This document shows, one piece after another, positions 1 through 20,320 of a stretch of 64,000 nucleotides of DNA; the stretch's first letter is position 1, and the number at the start of each line of letters is the position of its first letter. Both the position numbers and the translations under genes were made by a program. Below the pieces are notes generated by a model, which had not been told where the DNA came from, did no database searches, and saw only the letters and a list, made by a program, of their open reading frames with translations. The stretch spans positions 44,830,515 through 44,894,514 of the forward strand of contig NC_079514.1 in NCBI RefSeq assembly GCF_000801105.2, written 5' to 3'. The stretch comes from Raphanus sativus. Taxonomy: Eukaryota; Streptophyta; Magnoliopsida; Brassicales; Brassicaceae.

Positions 1-1515
1 GACTTTAGGGCCGCAAGATGAATCCAACGGAGCGAAACCCCCTAATACAGATACGGGTCTTGGTCATATATTATTTTATACTAAAGCTATTTTCTTACGT
101 ATTTTTAATTTCTTAAATTCGAAATTTTATTTGTGTATAAATTTGTGCTTAATAATTTATTTTATAGCCCAATTTGAAATAGTTACTTTTCTTACCAACT
201 TAACTGAATATTTTTAATTTTTTGAAATATTTTAATTTTGAGTTTTTTTTTAAATTGTGTCGAGTTTATATTTTTTCGGTGTAAATGTTAAATTTTATAC
301 CAATTTTTTCTTTATGACAGAAATTACATAGAACACAAGCAGCGGAATAAAAAAAATATAAACAACATGAAAAAGAAAGAAGAAGCAAACCCAGCTGAAC
401 GTCGGAACCATTAATGACTAAAAGAGAATTTGCTCTGAAAAAAAAATTTCCTAAAATTCTTATTCTTATGCATCGATGAAATAAAATATAATAAAAATAA
501 ATTTGTCATTTTATACTTTCATATTAATTGGTTAATATCAGACATAATTGCCTCTACACTAATCAAAATATATTTTTAAAAATATATATAAATCAGAAAA
601 TATAAAATAACTAATACAATCATTAGAATAATTTACATGCTTTGTTATATAAACTGAATTCAAAAGAATTTGCATTTGTTGACCTAAGTTACAAACACAT
701 ATATTACAACCGTTTTACTAGGGTAAATTATTATCTAAATCTAAGTTAATATTAGAAGTGCATTATATATTTTCGGTTAGTCCATTTGAATCTAAAACAA
801 ATTAGAAAACAATTCTGACTCATTACATTTAAACTTAATATACTAATCATTTTCTAAATCATAAAAATTAAATAGCCACAGAGAAAAATTATAAAACTAT
901 ATTTGAATCTTAGAAATTTTTTATATTTTAAAAATAATTAATAAATCTAATTATTGTTAGGAAAATAGTATTATAAGCTAATATATCTTTTTAATTATAA
1001 AAGGGAAAATGATATTCTATATGTTATAATAATCAAATAAAAATATAATTAAACAATAAGTATGGCGATTAATAATTTTTAATTTTAAAATATAATAAAT
1101 TAAAATGAAAATTTAATATAGTATTATTTTGTAAAATTTATATATTTAAAATATGAAAACATAAACTATATAAATATTAAGGTTTATTTTATTTTAATAA
1201 CTTAAAACATAAACTATATACATATTTTAGCTATTACATTATTTTGTATTTTATAAATCAGAATTTAAGGGTTAAAATGTAAGGTTTAATGAGACAAAAT
1301 ATAAGCTCAAAGATATAAAGACCAAAATAGTATAAGTAGCCAATTTCTCTGTACCAATTGGTTTGGTTCGGAAAGGAACATCATTGTTCGGTTCGCAAAT
1401 TTTGGTAGCTATATCGGTTAGATGATGATGTATAAAAAGAAAAAAATCTTTGACCCAAACCCGAACATAAACATCATCAGATCCATCATCGATCTACCCC
1501 AAAGGGTTTGAGACC
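1..1515. other. AT-rich intergenic DNA upstream of SEC23
   Basis: No gene, RNA or clear mobile-element terminus is recognisable. The stretch is dominated by A/T homopolymer-like sequence. The last 150 bases should hold the SEC23 promoter and 5' untranslated region; composition becomes less AT-rich from about 1440, consistent with the start of a transcribed leader. No confident TATA box can be singled out. Confidence 0.6.
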
Positions 1516-1579
1516 TCACCAGTGATATAATCGTTCCTTCCTAACTCTCCACAATTCGATTATTCCTCCCACCGATCTG

Positions 1580-6619
<5,040 letters not shown>

Positions 6620-7379
6620 GAGTCACAGTCGATCCCGGTTTTCGTTTAAATTATACATGTCTTCCTTGCTATCCGTTTGTACCAATTTAGATCTCTTTTA
6701 TTTTGTTTTTTTCTTCTTTTCTTATATCAACTCGTTTGATTTTCTGTCATCTTGGTCTCATCTAAAATACATCTTTGGAACACATAGTTATTTGCACTGG
6801 GATTTGTCTTGAGTAAAAAGAATGACTGTTCACTGTTTGTTTTTTCTTTTGGGTTTTGAAATCATATGATTTTGAGCTCTGAACCCAAATAACTGGAAAT
6901 ATTGGGTTAGGGGTCTTTCCTTTCTTCCCTTTACAAACTCTTATATGAACAAAAGTAACTAAACTATACAAAAGTAACTTTACAAAATCTTTGGATAAAG
7001 ATTTTTTTAGGATTCCGACTCCGTATTATTAAGGGTGTTAAAATGGATAAACCAATTTAAACTAAACTATATCTAAATGATTTTAATCTTTGTTCTCTTT
7101 TTTGAACATCTGAAATTTTCATTGAAACAACAAAGATACACATGCAATTACAAAGTCCGCGGAAATAAGGTATATCCCCGGAAACAAAGCTGGCCAAAGA
7201 CAAAATTTCCCCAGCCACTAAGATTACAACCAGATTTAAAGTCATAAAATATTTTGTTCCAACCAGAAAATGACGATGGTCCATATAGAGGGGCTTGAAA
7301 CTTACAAATGGACTTGGTCAATCTATAACTCATTTAAGTCAATGAATTGTCGTAAAAAGAAAAGTCAAATGAATTAATA
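6620..7379. other. SEC23 3' UTR and unassigned intergenic DNA
   Basis: The first few hundred bases, T-rich, are the likely SEC23 3' untranslated region. Beyond about 6900 I see no gene. Short open frames on both strands around 7057-7333 lack family similarity that I recognise and are in low-complexity sequence. Confidence 0.5.
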
Positions 7380-7790
7380 GTTTTTGTATATTGACAGAAA
7401 AGATTAATTTTACTGTTTTGATAAAAAAATATGATTTTGGGGAATAATTTTAGACAGAAAAATTCAATTTTACATTTTGAAAAACATTATTTCACGGTTT
7501 TAACGAAAAACTCAATTTCACGGTTTATGGCAGAAAACACACAATTTTGTAGGCATAGTAAAAATACAATTTACGGTTCTTACAGAAAATTTTCAAATTT
7601 ACGGTTTTAACAAGAAACAGAAATTTGTGGTTTTAACGAAAAAACTCAATTTTACTGTTTTTGTAGAAAACCCAATTTTACGATTTTTGTCGAAACCATG
7701 ATTTATAGTTTCAACTAGAAAACACGGTTGCCTTTTTGGCTTGAAAACAAGATTTAATGGTTTTAATGGAAAATACAACAGTATGAACAC
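7380..7790. repeat. Degenerate minisatellite, about 30-bp units
   Basis: A short phrase recurs roughly every 25-35 bases with variation: CAATTTTACGGTTTT followed by an A-rich AACAGAAAA part. At least ten imperfect units are visible between 7440 and 7740. This is sequence-level evidence of a decayed tandem array. Several small open frames inside it arise from the repeat and are not genes. Confidence 0.7.
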
Positions 7791-7918
7791 GATACCAAAG
7801 CAAACCTATGGAAATACCTCTTTATGACTTATTAAAAAAAACCAACATATAATGTTTATGTACATAAGAGGTTGCAACAAACTGAGAAAGTGGGTTAGAT
7901 TTAGTTTATTAAAATTTA

Positions 7919-7919
7919 G

Positions 7920-7962
<43 letters not shown>
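7919..7962. repeat. (TA)n microsatellite
   Basis: An uninterrupted run of about twenty TA dinucleotides. It is followed by unassigned AT-rich DNA up to the solo LTR at 8690. Confidence 0.9.
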
Positions 7963-7965
<3 letters not shown>

Positions 7966-8689
7966 TTGGCGTAGACAAATTGGATTAAAATTTTGGTTTG
8001 GTTATTTTTTGTTTATATTTTTTTTGAGTTTCTGTTTGTTATAAATTTTTACTGGTTTGATTATGAATAACTCATTATTCGTTATAATCCAAACCATTTT
8101 AACCAAATTTACTAAGTTAATTAATTCAATTGTATCCATTAATCCATTTTTACTCTATTTCCTATCTATTAAGATCCATCATTTGGATTGGGTTGGACTA
8201 TTAATTTTCATCCATGTTGACGTCTCTACGTGAGATCAAATGATATGACCGATCACATGGAGGACAAATCATCAAGTATATTTGGGTTTTGAAATTTTAA
8301 TGCTAGAGAATTCCACTCAAAAGTATTTATAAATTTTAATTCGAATCTGGTTCACGTTTGAATATCTAACTAAATTATACAAACAAATTTCAAAATTTCA
8401 ATATACCTTAGAATTCTTAATTTTTTAAAATAAAAAGAATATACAATATATGAATTTAAGTAATGTATGTTAAATAGTGAAAATTAATATATAAATTGAG
8501 TCTGTTAGATATGTGAACTGAGAACCATTAGATATTTCGCTTTTTGAATATCTTTTAAATTTAATTTCAGATATTTTCAGATGTTTTGGACTTTTGCAAA
8601 TATTTTTGAGTATTTTTAAATTTTATCAAATATTAAAAATTTAAAACAATTAATATATTTAAATATATAGTTATGTTTCATGTCAGGGT

Positions 8690-10055
8690 TGATGTCTTGA
8701 ATATTTGCATTGTTTTAACCATTCATTCATAAGCATTTGCATCATATAGACTAGGATTTAGGCATGTTTAGGTTGCATTTTGCATACATATGTCTCTATC
8801 AGGTATTGGAGTACCATTTGGAGTTCTTGGAGGCATTTGGGATGCATTAGGGGCTCAAAAGAGGCAAAAGAAGTGATCTAAGGACGAGTGGAGCCGCAGC
8901 GACCCTACCTGGTCGTTGTGCCTTCAGCGAGCCGGAGCGACCTCACCCCAGCGGCTAGCCCTCCTCGCTGTGACGCCCTCTTCCGGAGCGACCACGGCGC
9001 AGCGACTCCTGGCCCTCGCTCGTTATTTCTCGCCAACCTGGAGCGACCCAGTGGAGCGGCTCACCCCGGTCGCTGTGACGACGTGCCCCTGGAGCGACCA
9101 CCCGGAGCGACCCCTCCTGGTCGCTCCGCACCTGTTTGCTACACGATTTTATGATTTTCCAAGGACCTTTTTGCAATTTCTTATGCACGTTTTTACTCTG
9201 AAAAACCTAATGTTTAAGTATGTTGTAGCCACCTTTTGGCATATTATCTTTTATCTATTGAAGAACACAAAACTCTCTCAAGAAAAGTTGTCTTTTGGAT
9301 TTGATTGTTCTTGTGTTCTTGTGAGTTTCTCTTCTAATTCTCTATATGATTCATCTGAAATCCACCATGGGTTTAAGAGGAATCATGGATAGTGAGTAAT
9401 CACCTTTTGAATTCATGGGTTAGGGTGATTAAGGATGATTAGGCTAGTTCTAGGATGTTTTAGGTATAGATCTTACTTGTTCCTTGCATAGTAGAGTGAT
9501 CTTAATGCATCATTTGAGTAGGCCACTCAAAGGGTGATCTCTAGGCATTTCTCACCCGACAGGTGTTTGATGAAATGCCTGAGTCAACTCTCCTAGGCTT
9601 TTAGTGTACTTTGCCAAAGACATTTGTTGTTAAAGATGCTAAGATAGCTAATAGACTTGTTAGTAATGATTGCTTGCATGTTATTCAACCAAAGACATTT
9701 GATGTTTGAGACATGTTAGCAAATGAGCATTCATTTAGACATAGAGGTTGCTAGAATTGTGTCTAGGCTTAAGGTTGATAGTTTGATTTATCATTTGCAT
9801 TCCTTAGTTCGAAAGCTGATCACCCAAGGTCTAAATCCCTATACCCATGAGTTCTCCTTTAGAAATAGTTTAAAAGTCATCTCATTTACTGTTTTGTTTC
9901 ATTGTTAGGATTGATAGAATTCATTCAATCACTGGTTGCACTTAGATTAAGCAAATACTTGCATTCTAACTGCTTTGAGTCCCTCAGAACTGGTTCGACA
10001 AATTACTACCATTATACTATCATTTGACTTAGGAGCCTCAAAACGCCTAACATCA
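8690..10055. mobile_element. Solo LTR with perfect 5-bp target duplication
   Basis: The 1366-bp segment begins TGATGT and ends ACATCA, an inverted terminal hexamer with the TG...CA ends typical of LTRs. It is flanked by AGGGT at 8685-8689 and AGGGT at 10056-10060, a perfect 5-bp target-site duplication. No second LTR, primer-binding site or gag/pol coding is present between the duplications, so this is a solo LTR left by recombination between the two LTRs of a full element. A conspicuously GC-rich island at about 8885-9140 carries many GGAGCGAC and GTCGCTCC words. The superfamily is not proven; length and style suggest Ty3/gypsy. The open frames at 8888-9392 lie inside the LTR and are not considered genes. 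Confidence 0.9.
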
Positions 10056-10060
10056 AGGGT

Positions 10061-10419
10061 CGAATCCAGTTTTCAGATATTAAAATTTTAGACTCCTCGG
10101 ATATTTATCTGTTTCACTTCGGATTTAATACAATTTTTTAAGTGGGGAGTACCGATACATACCTTTTATATTAATCGCACTAGTTCTATGATATGTGCAT
10201 ATGCTAGTATCCCTTTTACCAGGTTTGATTTACCAGGTATTGAGGTGAATATTTCTATATAGTAAGCCAAATGATCTGTACTACCTTTGTTTGAAAAAAG
10301 AGTATGTACTACCTTTAACTGTAGCAAGAATTTGTCTAACAAAAAATATTTTTTCATTTTATTTTAGTAGGCAGGGGGGGACTCATCCTTCGAAGAGATG
10401 TGTTCGAGGAGATGTGACA
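10061..10419. other. Unassigned intergenic DNA between LTR and MITE
   Basis: I see no gene or recognisable element terminus. A seven-base G run lies near 10374-10380. Confidence 0.5.
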
Positions 10420-10427
10420 TGTGTCAC

Positions 10428-10689
10428 CAGCGGCGGACTTACATAGAGGAAAGGGGGGTCAACTAACACCGGTTAAAATTTTAAAAACTGATTTGTAAAC
10501 CTTTATTTGTATGTGTAAACAGCTTAGTTGGTTCTGACTTCCATGCTCTGACACCTTTTAACCCGGGTTCAATCCCCTTCCTGCACCTTTTTAATGAAAA
10601 GTTATGCTATAGTCTGGGCTTATGGTTACATTTTGGGCTTACTGTACAAATCATGACTCAGATGAAAATATTTTCTGGGTCCGCCACTG
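10428..10689. mobile_element. hAT-type MITE with perfect 8-bp TSD
   Basis: Terminal inverted repeats read CAGCGGCGGA at the left and TCCGCCACTG at the right. The flanks are TGTGTCAC at 10420-10427 and TGTGTCAC at 10690-10697, a perfect 8-bp target duplication as expected for hAT transposition. At 262 bp it has no transposase and must be non-autonomous. The interior contains tRNA-like internal promoter boxes, listed separately. Two related copies with CAGTGGCGGAG termini lie at 37033 and 63081. Confidence 0.92.
10520..10592 (+). other. tRNA-like A and B boxes inside the MITE
   Basis: CAGCTTAGTTGG near 10520 matches the Pol III A-box consensus at 11 of 12 positions by eye. GGGTTCAATCCCC near 10565 matches a B box (T-arm). 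A T5 run follows at about 10588. Spacing between the boxes is about 45 bases. No acceptor stem can be paired, so this is not a functional tRNA gene but a tRNA- or SINE-derived segment carried by the element. Confidence 0.55.
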
Positions 10690-10697
10690 TGTGTCAC

Positions 10698-11013
10698 ATA
10701 CTAATTTATAAAACATCTTGTACAATATCATATCTAGAACTCTCATGGTTAATAAAGCTCATGAGCACCTTTAATAGTGGTATTATTAGAGTATCTTAGT
10801 AATTAAAGAAATAAAATAAAAGAAAAAAAGGATAAAGAGATATAAGAGAGAAACACACAAGAAAAGTTCTTAGCATTCATAACTTAGACCATCTTTATCG
10901 GTGGGACAAATAAAATGTTCTTAGCATATTTTAATATTTTTAAGTTAGGTACAAAGTTTAAAGACTTTTCTAATATTATAGATTATTGATAGAACAAAAA
11001 AAAGTTCTTAGCT
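10698..11013. other. Unassigned DNA with repeated GTTCTTAGC word
   Basis: The nonamer GTTCTTAGC occurs three times (about 10865, 10917, 11005), the last abutting the oligo-T of the LINE end at 11014. One copy may be the target duplication of that retroposon; the others look like relics of a small repeat. No gene is seen. Confidence 0.4.
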
Positions 11014-11692
11014 TTTTTTTTTTTATCAAACCAAATTTCATTAATTATAAGAGTTCAAACTCCATTCAAGGAGGACATACAAGATATAAAGGCATTACTA
11101 GCCAAGGAGTAGCCATATTACAAGCACAGCAAAACACAAGAAGGATAAGGGATCGAATAGCTAATAAGATCCAAAGAACACCAAAAGACCAACTCTCTAA
11201 AAGGAGGCAAATGAGTTCTTGACAGTCTGACTTGCAGACAAGCTTGGAAATGCTCAGTAGAACGGCTGCAACTTGTGCGTCCAAAAGAGCTAGACACTCT
11301 GTAACAATTGCAGGAAAGTCATAATACCAGGAAGATAAACATTGCAATACTGGGAAATCTTGAGCATCCAGATACATGTTCTTAAAAGAACTAGAGAAAC
11401 GGGAAGCTATCATCAACACAAAGCTCCATACACAACTATCACTTAAACTAAGTGAAAAATTAAGTGCAAAGAGACATTGCAAATCAAGCACAACTAAGAC
11501 CACATTGTCTTTGTGACTTAGACTACTCGTTAAACAGCACAGAAAATGAGTGATGAAACTTTGAACTACTAGAAACCCAGTGATAGAATCAAAAGCACAG
11601 AACACAGTTTCACAAACCCAATCAAATAACATCTCACTTCTAATACCAAGCACAACTAACGAATAACCACAGATCCGAGAACCAGTAGGCAA
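11014..11692 (-). pseudogene. LINE 3' end with RNase H-like remnant
   Basis: Read on the minus strand, the segment ends in an oligo-A tail (T run at about 11015-11027). It has an open frame over 11066-11692 whose C-terminal half resembles the RNase H domain of plant non-LTR retrotransposons: an AECLALLDAQ-like stretch (here TECLALLDAQ), then SDCQELICLL, then an NMATPWLV/ALYLVCPP-like tail. The catalytic acidic residues are not all present, and the upstream part is hydrophobic and unlike the family, so I treat it as a 5'-truncated, decayed copy. No reverse transcriptase core is visible. Confidence 0.6.
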
Positions 11693-11766
11693 ATAGTTTT
11701 CATTCGCATAATAATGCTACCATTGTAGTTAAGAAAATGGAGAAAATAAAAAACCTCACGATCCCC

Positions 11767-11793
11767 CTTCTTCTTCTTCTTCTTCTTCTTCTT
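11767..11793. repeat. (CTT)n microsatellite
   Basis: About nine CTT units in a row, between the LINE remnant and AT-rich intergenic DNA. Confidence 0.9.
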
Positions 11794-12653
11794 GTATTCG
11801 CATCCGCTCGGTTTAATTTTATGGTTATCTGTAGATTATATATATTTTAAAAATCATTATTTAATTTAATTATTATAAAAATATATTTGTTTGTCGCGGC
11901 GGTTAGATTCTAATCCGCCCTTTGAAAGGGCAGATATATTTTTTGTTTTAATTTCTTTTTTTTTTAATTTAATTTTTATATCTGTGTTTTCTTTAAAATT
12001 ATAGATGTATTTTCTTTGTAATCATATTTGTGTATAAATCTTAATCAAAATCTATTTTATTAAATAATAGCAATTTAAAAGTTGACCCAGCATACGCTCG
12101 TTTCTTTGTAAACATATGTCCGTATTCTTTTTTTTAATCATATTTGTCTATTTTAAATCTTGATCCGTATTTCAAGTGCGGGTATAATGGTGTTTTGTAA
12201 TTTTTATTTTTTTGTGTAAATATGTAACATTTTTATGAATTTTTTTTATATGTTATAAAAGTTTAATTTATATGTTTGTGTATAATATTTTTAATAAAAT
12301 TATTAGTAAGAGGTTTTGATAATTGTACTGAATTTGTGATGTTCCATACCTATACAATTTTGTTATAACCGTTTCATACACTAATTTTATACTTTATTCC
12401 TAAACGGTGGTTAATATTTCTTTAAAAAATAACAACATATAGATACAGTTTTGTTTAGTAAATTAAATAGATAAAACTATATATTTTTTTTAAAAAAATC
12501 ACGATTTGGTTTCACATATAGATTCATATAACGTTTTTATTAATATTATACAATAGTCAACATCGATTCCACCCAAATCCGTGGGATGATGATTAAATAA
12601 AAAAGAAGGTCGAGGATCAAACCACGTTTGATATAAACCCAAAAGAAGGAATA
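11794..12653. other. AT-rich intergenic DNA, possible Helitron terminus
   Basis: No gene is seen. At about 11918-11932 the hairpin GCCCTTTGAAAGGGC sits next to TTAGATTC. On the minus strand this resembles a decayed Helitron 3' end (hairpin followed by CTAR) like the clearer one at 50599. The rest is low-complexity sequence. Confidence 0.35.
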
Positions 12654-12813
12654 TTTGTTGATGTATATGTACCACGGACGGCAAACTCAAGGGCGGATCA
12701 TTTAGCATGTAGTGCCAGGCAACAATCGTCTTTTGTCGTTCACATGGATGCAGAGCTACCAGTTTGGTGTACAGAGTCTATATGAGTCTGTATGTTTGAT
12801 GACGAAAAAAAAA
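12654..12813 (+). pseudogene. LINE 3' end, RNase H C-terminus
   Basis: A 43-residue frame ending in TGA at 12783 reads VPRTANSRADHLACSARQQ and then SSFVVHMDAELPVW. This is the conserved PRTAN-x-RAD-x-LA end of the RNase H domain of plant LINEs. An A-rich tail follows at about 12804-12813. The 5' end is lost; no reverse transcriptase is visible upstream. It is a 5'-truncated retroposon on the strand opposite to the remnant at 11014. Confidence 0.75.
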
Positions 12814-12974
12814 GATTAATAAAAGTACGGTTGTATAATTTGTTGGAATGCAATTATAAAATATTTGGTTTATATTTTAAGTATGTTATGTGGGAAAAAA
12901 ATAATTGGACCTAACTAATATCAGTGCGGATAGGTCAAATGGTCGATAGGAGTGTTTTAATTGGTTAGCAGAAT

Positions 12975-13085
12975 GAATCACGCGGATTGATGATATCATG
13001 ACATCTTAGCCGTCGATAGTACTCTAATCCAACGTACAAGATGATAAAATTTTCCTCCCGAATAAAATTTTCATTTCTTATAAAA
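12975..13085 (+). promoter_or_regulatory. Histone-type promoter of the H3 locus
   Basis: ACGCGGATTGATG near 12979 contains CGCGGATT, one base from the plant histone octamer CGCGGATC. TATAAAA is at 13079-13085, about 95 bases upstream of the ATG. The arrangement fits S-phase histone promoters. The site assignment rests on family knowledge. Confidence 0.5.
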
Positions 13086-13121
13086 AGCAACACATCCTCG
13101 GCGTTTCTCTTCACCTCCTAA

Positions 13122-13550
<429 letters not shown>

Positions 13551-14222
13551 ATAGTTATGCCAATCTGCTTCTGAGCTTTAACTTGTGTGTGTTAGTTATG
13601 CTTAAGCCTTTTGTTAAAAAGAGTCCCGAAGGTGTTCGACGAAATATCCCAGCGAGTATTATCTCTTGTTTAATAAATAGCTTGTTTGACTATTTTTATG
13701 ATATGTTTACTGTTATCTTTGCTCGTTCCTTGTTGATCAAAACTATGTACTCGGGCTTAGTTTAACCTGTCTAACAAGACACGCCATGCATTCGTCTTTG
13801 TTCCTTGTTCCTTGTTGGTGATGAGAAGTTGGCACTGAAACTGCTGATGAACTGTCTTCTACTTGCTTCCTACGCTGTGGAATTGATCTTTGAACAACAT
13901 AATTGAAATTAGGTTTCTTATTTTATTTTTGTTTCCGTAGAGTCCAATCCGTTACAACTAACTTGTTGAAAAACGGCACCTACACATACTTTGATTAGGG
14001 TTTGGGATTGGATCATCAGTAAACCGGCATCGGTTTCAGACTCTAGTAATAACGCGGAAAAAGAGAAAAACCTAAAAGCTATCATTGGTTTAGCTGAACC
14101 GGCTTCGGTAAATGACAGCGCCGTCATCTAGTATTAAAATTTTACCGTTTTTGAACAAACAGAATCAAAATAAAGATTTTCTTATTTTATGACCGTTACT
14201 TAGAATCCAATCCATCACTAAT
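13551..14222. other. H3 3' flank to MADS promoter
   Basis: This is ordinary intergenic DNA. The open frames at 13547-13765 and 13918-14127 have no recognisable family similarity and are dismissed. Confidence 0.5.
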
Positions 14223-14231
14223 TTGTTTGTC

Positions 14232-14239
14232 TATATATA
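14232..14239 (+). promoter_or_regulatory. TATA box of the MADS-box gene
   Basis: TATATATA lies about 140 bases upstream of the chosen ATG. Its position implies that the in-frame ATG at 14223 is untranscribed promoter DNA, which supports the start at 14379. Confidence 0.55.
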
Positions 14240-14378
14240 CATACTGAGAGAGAGCTACCAGAGTCCATCGATCACTTTGCTTTGTCCACACGCAAGACAA
14301 CACAAAACAAAAGAAATTCGCTCTTGTGAAACACAATCTGATTCTGTTTGTTCTCACGATCTCGAAAGAAAGGGAAGA

Positions 14379-15329
14379 ATGGTGAAGAAAGGTACAAAGA
14401 GGAAGCCTACGATTGAGAGGATCACGAAACGTGAATCTGCGGCGACGACTTTCACGAAACGAACCTACGGTCTCCATAGCAAAATCGCACAGCTCTGTCT
14501 TCTCACTGACGCACAGATCGCTGTGTTGGCGACACCTCCTTCTGCTAACTCCAACGTAAGCTTCTTCTCCTTCGGTCATTCTTCCGTTGATTCCATCGTC
14601 AAAGCTTTTCTCACGGGGGAGAGACCGGTTCGAGAAGAAAGAGATGATGATAAGGAGGACCTTGGGATCTGTTTTGCAAGAAAAGAATTAGGGTTACCTC
14701 AGTGGTGGGAGGACGATGCTCTTCTCAAATCCAAGAATCTCCAAGAATTGAACCGTGCCGTCAACTCAATGTCTAGGTTGCTGACAAAAATAAAAGAGTT
14801 GCGTGCTGATGACGCTGCTGACGAGCAAGAGCAACCTCCTCCTCTGAAGAAGAAGATGAAGAAAACAGAACCCACCGTGGAACAAACCCTAGTTCTCCAC
14901 AAAACCCTAGATTGCAACAACAATGTTATGACAGAGGAGGAGGAGCTTGATCACATCATGTCTACCTGTGAAAGCTTTTGTCTTCCCCGCAACAACAACA
15001 AGATGACAGAGCCCACCGTGGATCAACCACTCATCTTCCCATCCGATATTTGTGTTCCAGACAGCAACGACTTTTCAACTGGAGAGATGAGTTTAGCTTA
15101 CGAGATAGAAGATATCAATCAACTCATTGATTTTGACTTGGACACCACTTCAGTATTCCTTGACGATTGGCTTTTGGAGTCTGGTGATGGATTTGTGGAG
15201 ACTACCACTACTACTACTACTACTCAAGAGAGTAATAGTTACTATGTAGCTTGTGATTATGATGCCTCTGCTTTGAATGAAGAAGACACCGACTTCTCTG
15301 ATTATCTCACTCAGTTTCTGCAGTCTTAA
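14379..15329 (+). CDS. Type I MADS-box transcription factor, 316 aa
   Basis: This is a single-exon gene. Residues 1-60 form a MADS domain of the divergent type I (M-alpha) class: RITKRESAATTFTKRTYGLH, then KIAQLCLLTDAQIAVLATPP and the SFFSFGHSSVDSIV motif that ends type I MADS domains. No K-box or coiled keratin-like region follows; the C-terminal part is acidic with a run of threonines near residues 273-281. The start at 14379 is preferred over the in-frame upstream ATG because the MADS domain normally begins within a few residues of the start and a TATA box lies downstream of that upstream ATG. It resembles AGL97-like Arabidopsis proteins, from memory. Type I members act mainly in female gametophyte and endosperm; that role is inferred. 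The frame is intact. Confidence 0.88.
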   Translation: MVKKGTKRKPTIERITKRESAATTFTKRTYGLHSKIAQLCLLTDAQIAVLATPPSANSNVSFFSFGHSSVDSIVKAFLTGERPVREERDDDKEDLGICFARKELGLPQWWEDDALLKSKNLQELNRAVNSMSRLLTKIKELRADDAADEQEQPPPLKKKMKKTEPTVEQTLVLHKTLDCNNNVMTEEEELDHIMSTCESFCLPRNNNKMTEPTVDQPLIFPSDICVPDSNDFSTGEMSLAYEIEDINQLIDFDLDTTSVFLDDWLLESGDGFVETTTTTTTTQESNSYYVACDYDASALNEEDTDFSDYLTQFLQS

Positions 15330-16072
15330 AGAGGAGTGAGTATATTAGTTATTCTCTTAGTAACTTCTCCAAGTCTACTTACTTTGTTTCTTATGTCTAT
15401 TCATGTAACAATCTCTCTGATCAATTTTCCATCTCAGGGAATTGATCATACTCAAACCCTTTCAGTTTTTCATTAATGGTATTGTTTGAGTTCTGTGTTA
15501 TGTTTTTTCTTTTGCAGTGTATACGTTATTCTAATCCACAAAATATTTTGTAACACCTTAGTAGCCTTAAGATTACCTTAAGAATCAACAGACTTAGGAA
15601 CATGTACTCAAAACACACAAATTTTATGTTCTAAACGCCAACCAAACGAAGAAAAAATCAGTTATGTAAAAAAAAAAAAAAAAAAAAAGTAAAAGCTCCT
15701 AAAATAATCAAACTTGTAGCTAAGTCTACTTCGTCATCATCCTAGAGAGCCTTCTACTACTTAACAGAGGAACAACAAACAAATGGCACCCTAAAGGGTC
15801 TTCCTTTCACTTTCTTCTCCTCTCTCTTCAACTCCACTCCTCACTCACTTCTCTTCTCTTCAGGGGAAGTCTCTTGGTCCAATAATATCGAACTCACTCT
15901 CGGTATGTTACTCTTCATGTTTTTTTCTTAAATAACTCCTCTATTTTTTTTTTTTACATTATGTATTGGTTTTCTGCCACACCTTTAGCTTTGTATTGAA
16001 ATGTGGTTTGTACACAAAAGTTACAAAATAATGGTTACAAGCACAAATCAATGATCTTTAAGCTTCCTCTTC
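15330..16072. other. Convergent spacer between MADS gene and PDS
   Basis: The two genes converge here, so both 3' untranslated regions fall in this stretch. A poly-A run of about 20 lies near 15668-15688. No further gene is seen. Confidence 0.6.
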
Positions 16073-19942
<3,870 letters not shown>

Positions 19943-20280
19943 AACTGCTTCCAAGTAATCTGTAAAACCATAAAAGAAGAGAATTTACAAAAAATAAACC
20001 GCGATCGCAGCAATTAACACAAGATTTGTGTCTGAATACAATAAAATTGAGAACAAAAAAAGCGGGTTTTGATTATAAGGGGTTACAGTCTCGGACCCTG
20101 CGCGTGTATTTTCTGGAGAAGAGAGGAGGAGGAGGAGGAGGGTTGTGGAATTAGCCGATAACAAAAATGGAGTGCCCCCGGTATGGTTGTCTTAGTTGGA
20201 TTTTAGTGGTTAGTTCCCAGGCCACGCTCTCCCCTTTTTGGTTACTAAAGAGATATTAGAGATTACCACCACACAAAATC
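19943..20280 (-). promoter_or_regulatory. PDS 5' leader and promoter region
   Basis: The 340 bases upstream of the PDS start are less AT-rich than the surroundings and contain a GAGGAGGAGG tract near 20121-20140 (a CT-rich tract on the coding strand, common in plant 5' leaders). A leader intron is possible but cannot be fixed from sequence alone. Confidence 0.4.
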
Positions 20281-20320
20281 GATTTAAAAGAGGCTACTTT
20301 GGGTGGTAAAATCTTTAATA

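Noticed and set aside
8681..8689. LTR start at TGTCAGGG (8681)
   Set aside because: It gives no matching flank. Starting at TGATGT (8690) gives perfect AGGGT duplications and inverted terminal hexamers.
8888..9392. Overlapping open frames of 77-158 codons in the GC-rich island
   Set aside because: They lie inside the solo LTR and come from repeated GGAGCGAC words on both strands; no protein family is recognised.
10520..10592. A functional tRNA gene
   Set aside because: The A and B boxes are present, but no acceptor stem, anticodon stem or CCA-side pairing can be formed.
14223..14378. Upstream in-frame ATG of the MADS gene
   Set aside because: A TATA box lies just downstream of it, and the added 52 residues are unlike any MADS N-terminus.
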